A stretch of DNA of 64,000 nt, taken from NCBI RefSeq assembly GCF_033115175.1, contig NC_084832.1, positions 16,931,342-16,995,341 on the forward strand, given 5' to 3'. The stretch's first letter is position 1; every line of letters starts with the position of its first letter. A model generated the notes under the pieces. That model searched no databases. It was given only the letters and a program-made list of their open reading frames with translations, and was not told where the DNA came from. The stretch comes from Lepus europaeus. Its lineage: Eukaryota; Chordata; Mammalia; Lagomorpha; Leporidae. Positions 60,842 through 64,000 of the stretch are shown piece by piece. A program made the translations under genes and the position numbers.

Positions 60842-63628
60842 TATATATTTGTCCAAACATTTATCTTATCTATTTGAAAGGCAGAGTTACAGAGAGAGAG
60901 AGAGAGAGGGTGAGGCAGAAACAGAGAGATATCCTTCATTCACTGGCTAACCTCCAAAATGGCTACAATGGCTGGGACTGAGCCAGGCTAAAGCTAGGAT
61001 CCAGGAGCCTCTGTTGCACTTTCCCACGTGGGTGGCCCTGTCCAAGGACTTGGGCATCCTCCGCTGCCCTCCCAGGCACACTAGCAGAAAGCTGGATCAG
61101 TAGTGGAGCAGCCAGGACTGAACCAGTGCCCATGTGGGATGCCAGATCGCAGGTGGTGGCTTCACCCACTATGCCACAGTGCTAGCCTCAGATGTTTTTT
61201 AAGTCATTGCATGAAAGGGCTAACAAAGGTAAATCTGACATTTTATATAGAATGAAAGAGCAATCATAATAGTTAACGCAATCCAAGAATAGCTAAAATG
61301 TGTGCTCTGTGCCAACCATATCTATCCATTTATTGTAAGCACATATAGATACAAATATGTGCTGATACACACACACTGCCTGTGAGAGGAGTGATGCTAT
61401 TATCTCTGCTTTGCAGCTGAGAAACCGGAGACAGAGTAGGCAGTGATAGAAAAAGGAAAAGTGGGAGGCTAACAGTAGGGATGGGAGACTTCAATGTATC
61501 ACTAAGAATTTGGAAAAGAAAAAAACCTCTCAGAGTACACAATTATTGAACTGAGTTTGATAAAAATCTGAACGGAGACTAAGAAAATTCAATATTATTA
61601 AACTGAATTGGGTGACCAACCACATAGCTAAAGGACAGAAAACATTTACTCAAAGATAGGTTTAAGTTACTGTGTGTACACAAATTATCCTCGACACTCT
61701 AAGGAAAGACTCAATTTTTTTCTTTGTATTTTGTTATAAAAATATGGACTGCTTCACAAATTTGCATATCATCCTTGCACAGGGGCCATGCTAATCTTCT
61801 CTGTATCGTTCCAATGTTAGTATATGTGCTGCCAAGGGAGCAAACAATTTTTAAGATGAAGACAAAAACATCCTTAATCATTGTTAGGAATATAAGCAGG
61901 TGACATACAAGAAATAACCTAGAAAAGTTAGCAATGTGCTTGGTAAATTATGAGTAATATATTTGTATAGTGTATTTATGAGATTAAAAGTCATACTGAG
62001 TGCTAAGACAGTTATTCTTGTTTCCAGTTTACTACAATTTCTGGACCAAAATGATTTTAAATGTACAAAAGCAACCCCCCCTTGATGGAAAGTATACATG
62101 GCACACAGTCATGAAAACGATGAAACAGAATAATATGAATCACGCATTATACAGCAGTAGTCCTAGCAGTTGACTTCAGCCTGCTAATGGAGCCCAAGTG
62201 CCCTTGGAAACCTCGTTTGACCTCCTTCCTCAACTTCAAGAAGGGAGTACCAACCAACAGCATCTACGTCATAAGGGTACAGCAGGAATAAAATAATATT
62301 TGTGGTGCTCTACTAGGCTCACTCAACACTTGTTCAATGTTGTTTTCATTACATGAATATTTCATGATATAAACATTTACTCTTTTTTTTGTAAACATTT
62401 ACTCTCTATAAACAATACTGAAGACAGAATTAGCACATCCATTTCTAGAGATTCATAATTCCAGCAGAAAAAAGTAATGTCCACCAGACAAACTACTTTG
62501 GAAATTTACTCCATACAAATTCTCCAAATCTTTTATAGAAAAGTCTGCAAGAGAATTAGCAGCCTGGCTGAAAACAACACACGTGTACACGCAGTGGCTT
62601 CCTACGCAAGTATGTGGGAATCGTCTCACATATGATGAAACATTTGACCTGTTATAACTGCAGATGTGATATCCCTGGGGTTTTCCCAACCCAAATACAC
62701 TCATATGCCTTAAGAAGCCATCAAAAGCAACAGCCCATAGTTTAAAAACAAAAACAACAAACTGATCAGCTAATACCAAAGCACTCATCTGCAACTGAGA
62801 CCAGCCACATCTGGGTCCAGGTGCCATGCTCTGCAAGCATCTTTTTAAAAATTTGGCATCAGGCAGAGTTTTTTTTTCCTAAAGGCTAATCAGGTGAATC
62901 TCATTAAGGTGGCAGTTAAAGGGCAAGTTTTACAGGACCAGGGACTAGCATCAAGGCAAACTTTTCATTTTCTATTCTCACATCTCATCATGCTTTCCTC
63001 CCCACCTTGCACCACTCTGCCACTTTTGCTCTGCTTGACTACAAATGTAAGATGCAGAGTGGATGAGGTTTATACTTTGACAGAGTAACGAAATGCACAT
63101 TTTGCCAGTGTGGCACATCAGATATTCAATCTTGAACAATATCACCAAATACCATCATCTATCAGCATCCCAGACATTCAAAAGCCATACAGGAAACTCA
63201 ACAGTCATATAGGAAACTCATGCCTCTTAATCTAGAATACTAATTTAGATACATTTCCTATGAGCTGGCAATGTATAGACTGAAAAAGATACTTACTTTT
63301 GCTCAACATAAAGAGGATCAAAGAATTCTGTGGTGATCTTGTTGGCATACAGGGAACAGCCAGTCATTGAGCACAGTCCTAGAGGGTTCCATTGGGAAAG
63401 CACAATGGTCAGTGTTATTCCATGAGCATCAGGCAGTACCTCATTTGGAAGAAAGTCACTGTTTACCTGACAGGATGAATACAATCCCAGCCAAACAGGC
63501 AATTTTAGCTTTGGCTTTATCTGAGCCTCCCACTTTGGTACACTTCATTCCAAAGAGTGCAAAAATGGAACCAAAAAAGCCCAGGCTGACAGCAGCGATC
63601 ATCAGTCCTCTACATGCCTGGATATAAC
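49680..63628 (-). CDS. CLDN10: CLDN10 (claudin-10), exons 2-5; first exon outside window
   Basis: This is the split coding region of claudin-10, a four-pass tight-junction protein forming paracellular ion pores. The 10b form is cation-selective in kidney thick limb and exocrine glands; the 10a form is anion-selective (established knowledge). Seen on the - strand: exons 63467-63628, 63297-63378, 50379-50486 and 49680-49803 join in frame from GYIQACRGLM to the C-terminal NAYV. They carry transmembrane segments 2, 3 and 4, the second extracellular loop and a PDZ-binding tail. The first extracellular loop with the W-GLW-C-C signature and TM1 must be in exon 1a/1b, beyond the right edge. The gene converges on DZIP1 with about 2.7 kb between the inferred 3' ends. 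Confidence 0.95.
50379..50486 (-). CDS. CLDN10: CLDN10 exon 4 (TM4)
   Basis: A 108-base exon, phase 2/2, with acceptor CTCGCAG and donor GTATGA. It encodes YELGAALFIGWAGASLCIIG and GVIFCFSISDNSKTP, which is the fourth transmembrane segment with the claudin ExGxxLxxGW pattern, and then enters the cytosolic tail. Confidence 0.95.
51420..51850. other. GC-rich block in CLDN10 intron 3
   Basis: About 430 bases, clearly richer in G+C than the flanks, with overlapping open frames on both strands (up to 155 codons on -, 122 on +). None of the translations resembles claudin exon 1 or any family I recognise. It is probably an old repeat or a chance effect of base composition. Confidence 0.3.
54030..54260 (-). 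mobile_element. MIR SINE
   Basis: Antisense MIR pattern (ATATTAGCTATAGTCGATGC, ATCCTCATTTTATAAATAAG, GGTGGAACCAGGATCTAAA). Confidence 0.55.
54567..54889 (+). mobile_element. CSINE (young)
   Basis: + strand C-SINE with perfect 17-base TSDs (AGTATTTTAACAAATGA) at 54550-54566 and 54890-54906. It is antisense to CLDN10. Confidence 0.93.
55176..55440 (+). mobile_element. Old CSINE
   Basis: Diverged + strand C-SINE (GGGTGGGTGTTTGGCCTACTGG head, GGAGAATGAACCAACAGATA, CTCTCTTTCTCTCTGCC). Confidence 0.65.
55507..55632. mobile_element. Mariner-type MITE
   Basis: A compact palindrome of about 120 bases. TA-GGGTTTTCAAAAAGTTTGTG at the left and CATAAACTTTTGAAATCCCC-TTAGA-TA at the right are inverted repeats with TA at both borders. 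It is the only uninterrupted copy with both ends clear. Confidence 0.65.
56590..56785 (-). mobile_element. MIR SINE
   Basis: Antisense MIR (CCTCATTTGCCAGATGAGGC, CAGAAAGGCTCAGCCACTTC, AGCAGAGCTGGGCTTTG). Confidence 0.6.
57291..57608 (-). mobile_element. CSINE
   Basis: Full-length - strand C-SINE (TATTTATTTATTTGAGAGGT at the left; CTACGCCACAATGCTGGCCCC at the right) in CLDN10 intron 3, sense to that gene. Confidence 0.85.
57789..58496 (+). mobile_element. Rabbit L1 3' end, 5'-truncated
   Basis: About 700 bases of L1 3' sequence with an AAC repeat near 57820, a G-rich block (58367-58430), ATTCATTAAATAAAAGTTT and poly(A). Perfect 17-base TSDs (AAGAATATCTGAGTCAA) lie at 57772-57788 and 58497-58513. 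It is antisense to CLDN10. Confidence 0.92.
58514..60399. other. CLDN10 intron 3 segment without recognised features
   Basis: About 1.9 kb of A/T-rich intron, with an (AAC)n run near 59312 as the only simple repeat. No coding or RNA signal seen. Confidence 0.35.
60414..60750 (-). mobile_element. CSINE (young)
   Basis: Full-length - strand C-SINE. TSDs AGCATTGTGCTTTT lie at about 60400-60413 and 60751-60764. The head is GGCCGGCGCCGCGGCTCA on the - strand. Confidence 0.92.
60799..60850. repeat. (TA)n(CA)n microsatellite
   Basis: A run of about 16 TA units followed by ACACACACAC and a few more TA units. It lies between two - strand CSINEs and is likely length-polymorphic. Confidence 0.9.
60861..61188 (-). 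mobile_element. CSINE
   Basis: Full-length - strand C-SINE (ATTTGAAAGGCAGAGTTACA ... TGCCACAGTGCTAGCCTC), older than its neighbour at 60414. Confidence 0.85.
61738..61843 (-). pseudogene. U6 snRNA retropseudogene
   Basis: The - strand matches U6 snRNA along its whole ~107-base length: GGCAGCACATATACTA near the 5' end, GGAACGATACAGAGAAGATT in the ACAGAGA region, CATGGCCCCTG, and a terminal ATATTTTT. It has one base missing near the 5' stem and several C-to-T changes at former CpG sites. No U6-type TATA box or PSE is evident upstream. The copy is bracketed by CAATTTTT at 61712-61719 and 61845-61852, consistent with L1-driven retroposition. It lies in CLDN10 intron 3 on the gene's own strand and is probably not transcribed as U6. 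Confidence 0.85.
63297..63378 (-). CDS. CLDN10: CLDN10 exon 3 (end of TM3, second extracellular loop)
   Basis: An 82-base exon, phase 1 to phase 2, with acceptor CCCTCTAG and donor GTAAGT. It encodes (G)LCSMTGCSLYANKITTEFFD and PLYVEQ plus two bases of a lysine codon. The EFFDP segment is the second extracellular loop typical of claudins. It is separated from exon 2 by an intron of only 88 bases (63379-63466). Confidence 0.95.
63467..63628 (-). CDS. CLDN10: CLDN10 exon 2 (TM2 and start of TM3)
   Basis: A 162-base exon, phase 1/1, with acceptor AATTACAG and donor GTAAAC. It encodes GYIQACRGLM, then TM2 (IAAVSLGFFGSIFALFG), the cytosolic loop MKCTKVGGSDKAKAK and the start of TM3 (IACLAGIVFILS). 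The Arg of QACRGLM is the conserved claudin residue at the end of the first extracellular loop. The Cys in MKC is in the usual palmitoylation position. Confidence 0.95.
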
Positions 63629-63794
63629 CTGTAATTAGAGGAAGTCATCTCCATTAACACAAACATGCAGCAGCACAGGTGGAAACCCTCAGTTTACAAA
63701 GTCAGTCTGGGGCCCGATGTGTTTTCCCAAAAAATGACTATGCTGGTTAAAACACAGGGCAAGACAAGAAGAAGGGAAAGCAAGCCAATGTCTG

Positions 63795-63970
63795 TGGAGC
63801 ACCTACTTTAGGACATACATTTTGGAGTCCAGTATATGCACCATTCTCATGAGGGGTCTGAATGTTATTAGTCCCATTTTTACCGATGAGCAAACTGAGG
63901 CACACAAAGGTTGTGTGATCCTCCAGGGGTGAGTTAGTTACTCAAGAGTATACATGGATTCCAACCCAGA
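63795..63970 (-). mobile_element. MIR SINE
   Basis: Antisense MIR in CLDN10 intron 1 (CCCATTTTTACCGATGAGCA, AACTGAGGCACACAAAGG, GATTCCAACCCAGATG). Confidence 0.6.
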
Positions 63971-64000
63971 TGGAATTACAAAATCCACATAACACTGCCT

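Noticed and set aside
1..64000. A previously undescribed multi-gene system
   Set aside because: After reading both strands, the only supported genes are DZIP1 and CLDN10; the rest is introns, repeats and a short intergenic gap.

Overview
This is about 64 kb of mammalian genomic DNA, almost certainly from a lagomorph and most likely rabbit (Oryctolagus) or a close relative. The main evidence is roughly two dozen copies of the tRNA-derived lagomorph C-type SINE (CSINE). Young copies begin with a GGCCGGCGCCGTGGCTCA-type RNA polymerase III promoter, end in CT-rich sequence plus poly(A), and many have clear target-site duplications (TSDs). Three LINE-1 3' ends also match the rabbit-type L1 tail that ends in ATTAAATAAAAGTT. 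The organism call rests on repeat recognition, not on a database search.

The window holds two protein-coding genes in convergent (tail-to-tail) orientation. On the + strand, 15 exons from 1432 to 46142 encode the C-terminal 578 residues of DZIP1, a coiled-coil ciliary basal-body protein in Hedgehog signalling. Its upstream exons, including those for the zinc finger, lie before the window. All 15 exons join in one open frame with AG/GT junctions, a TAA stop at 46140-46142 and an AATAAA at 46779. On the - strand, four exons (63628 down to 49680) encode claudin-10 from just before transmembrane segment 2 to the PDZ-binding C-terminus. The alternative first exons (1a/1b) lie beyond the right edge. 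This DZIP1/CLDN10 neighbourhood matches what is known of human 13q32.

By region: 1-9 kb is DZIP1 introns dense in CSINEs, with ancient L1 and DNA-transposon fossils. 9-31 kb is long introns with MaLR-type LTRs, old L1, MIR, L2 and Tigger-like relics. 31-36 kb contains an antisense rabbit L1 3' region with a second, sense-oriented L1 nested in it, then a GT-rich minisatellite. 38-46 kb holds the last six DZIP1 exons. 46.8-49.5 kb is the short intergenic stretch. 49.5-64 kb is CLDN10, mostly one 12.8-kb intron carrying a rabbit L1 insertion, several CSINEs and a retroposed U6 snRNA pseudogene.

I found no operon-like, CRISPR-like, phage-like or otherwise novel gene system. Most of the long open frames are repeat-derived or chance. 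The observations most worth checking concern how repeats and exons interact: a CSINE whose pyrimidine tract lies in the AG-exclusion zone of a DZIP1 exon, a weak 5' splice site followed by an inverted SINE pair near the DZIP1 C-terminus, three neighbouring phase-1 micro-exons that look duplicated, and a thrice-repeated acidic DW motif in the DZIP1 tail.
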